Of a stretch of 64,000 bases of DNA, positions 63,319 to 64,000 are shown piece by piece; the first letter of the stretch is position 1, and the number at the start of each line of letters is the position of its first letter. This stretch comes from Actinomycetes bacterium (GTDB lineage: Bacteria > Actinomycetota > Actinomycetes > Mycobacteriales > Mycobacteriaceae), in NCBI GenBank assembly GCA_023404955.1, contig JAEXZY010000093.1, positions 1 through 64,000 on the forward strand. Reading direction: 5' to 3'. The position numbers and the translations under genes are program-made. The notes beneath the pieces were generated by a model. That model was not told the origin of the DNA and ran no database searches. It worked only from the letters and a program-made list of their open reading frames with translations.

Positions 63319-64000
63319 GCGCCGAACGCGTAGCGATGGTATTGCAGCGAGGTCCGCAGCGGCGGCACCGCCTTGACGAGGCGCTTGAGTACGTGCATGC
63401 CGCGACCGGTGCGCTCGTAGGTGCTGGCGTCGAAAAAGTCGGTGGCCGAGAGCAACCGGATATCGGGCAGCTTGTCGAGGATCTGCTGCGGGCTGTTGAC
63501 CGCCCAGTACAGCACCGAGCCGGAGGTGCGCACCAGCGACTGGCTCTTCTGCGATTTGATGGCGAGCCAGTTGAAGAAGTCGATCTGCAACTCGCCGGTA
63601 CCGAAGCGGTCGACGAACCGGCGAAGCAGCGCGATGCCCTCCTCCTCGGTCAGGTACATGCTGATGCCCTCGGCGATCAGCAGCGTCGGCCGGTCGGCGG
63701 GGATCTGGTCCAGCCACTGCGGTTCGGTGGCCGGCGTGGCGATCAGCTCGTAGTTGTCCCGGCTGGGGTAGATCTGCTCGCGCAGCGCGATCACCTGCGG
63801 GAAATCGACGTCGTACCAACGCACGTCGGGGCCCGGGTCGATCCGGAAGACGCGGCAGTCCAGCCCGCAGCCCAGGTGCACGACGGTGCAGTCCGGATGC
63901 GCGGCGATGAACTGGCGGACCCAGATGTCGTACTGCGCGGTGCGAACCGTGAACAGCGGCGCCCACTTCGGGGTGATCTCCAGCTCGCTCCAGTCGAAGT
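63315..64000 (-). CDS. SAM-dependent methyltransferase, LCMT family, 5' end cut
   Basis: A 228-codon open fragment entering from the right edge. TVVHLGCGLDCR and the following VRWYDVDFPQVIALR are the SAM-binding core of the leucine carboxyl methyltransferase-like (PF04072) family, common in mycobacteria and found with polyketide genes. LLIAEGISMYL is the next conserved block. The start lies outside. It is convergent with papA5. By location it might O-methylate a hydroxyl of the lipid, as phthiotriol is methylated in DIM, but the enzyme that does so in Mtb (Rv2952) belongs to another methyltransferase family. Such proteins are also frequent outside lipid loci. Confidence 0.8.
   Translation of the reverse strand, partial: FDWSELEITPKWAPLFTVRTAQYDIWVRQFIAAHPDCTVVHLGCGLDCRVFRIDPGPDVRWYDVDFPQVIALREQIYPSRDNYELIATPATEPQWLDQIPADRPTLLIAEGISMYLTEEEGIALLRRFVDRFGTGELQIDFFNWLAIKSQKSQSLVRTSGSVLYWAVNSPQQILDKLPDIRLLSATDFFDASTYERTGRGMHVLKRLVKAVPPLRTSLQYHRYAFGA

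Overview
The window is high-GC actinobacterial DNA from a mycobacterium. From malQ onward the gene order follows parts of the M. tuberculosis (Mtb) Rv1781c and Rv1814-Rv1832 order: malQ, erg3-like, Rv1815-, Rv1816- and Rv1817-like genes, bacA, secA2, pgsA2, two DUF881 genes around a DUF1290 gene, gcvH, garA, ftsR, bfn, the Rv1830-type MerR gene and gcvB. The block that holds ESX-5 and PE/PPE genes between malQ and erg3 in slow growers is absent. That suggests a rapid-growing (Mycolicibacterium-type) species; this is inference, not a species call.

Region 1 (1-17243) is mixed metabolism and transport: a secreted-protein fragment, malQ, an MFS transporter, a type-B carboxylesterase, a sterol-desaturase-like enzyme, a DAO-type flavoenzyme, a secreted trypsin-like protein, a Ddn-like protein divergent from a TetR regulator with two operator-like palindromes between them, a small secreted protein, an F420:NADP-reductase-like protein, a VOC + KstD-like pair behind a KstR-type site, and two tandem BacA/SbmA-type ABC transporters. 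Region 2 (17379-28863) is the conserved secA2-to-gcvB block, ending in a glycine riboswitch in front of gcvB.

Region 3 (28893-64000) is the notable part: a 34-kb polyketide lipid locus resembling the phthiocerol dimycocerosate (DIM/PDIM) locus but built differently and placed directly after gcvB. Order: tesA, a 566-bp control region, FAAL1-PKS1, FAAL2-PKS2, PKS3, PKS4, PKS5 (PpsE-type), drrA, drrB, drrC, papA5, then a convergent O-methyltransferase-like gene cut by the window end. The genes from FAAL1 to papA5 run in one direction, mostly with 1-4 nt overlaps. As read from motifs, FAALs adenylate fatty acids and load N-terminal ACPs on PKS1 and PKS2, PKS3/PKS4 extend, PKS5 plus TesA terminate, PapA5 esterifies, and DrrABC exports.

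The differences from the classical DIM locus are: two independent FAAL + loading-ACP entry modules; PKS1 and PKS3 sharing the same dehydratase type and C-terminal tail; a dehydratase placed after the ketoreductase in PKS3; no enoylreductase domain in any of the five PKSs; and no mas, fadD28 or mmpL7 in the window. I propose a forked assembly line with two starter branches that merge at PKS4, making a lipid related to but distinct from phthiocerol. All identifications come from reading motifs and gene order; no database search was run.
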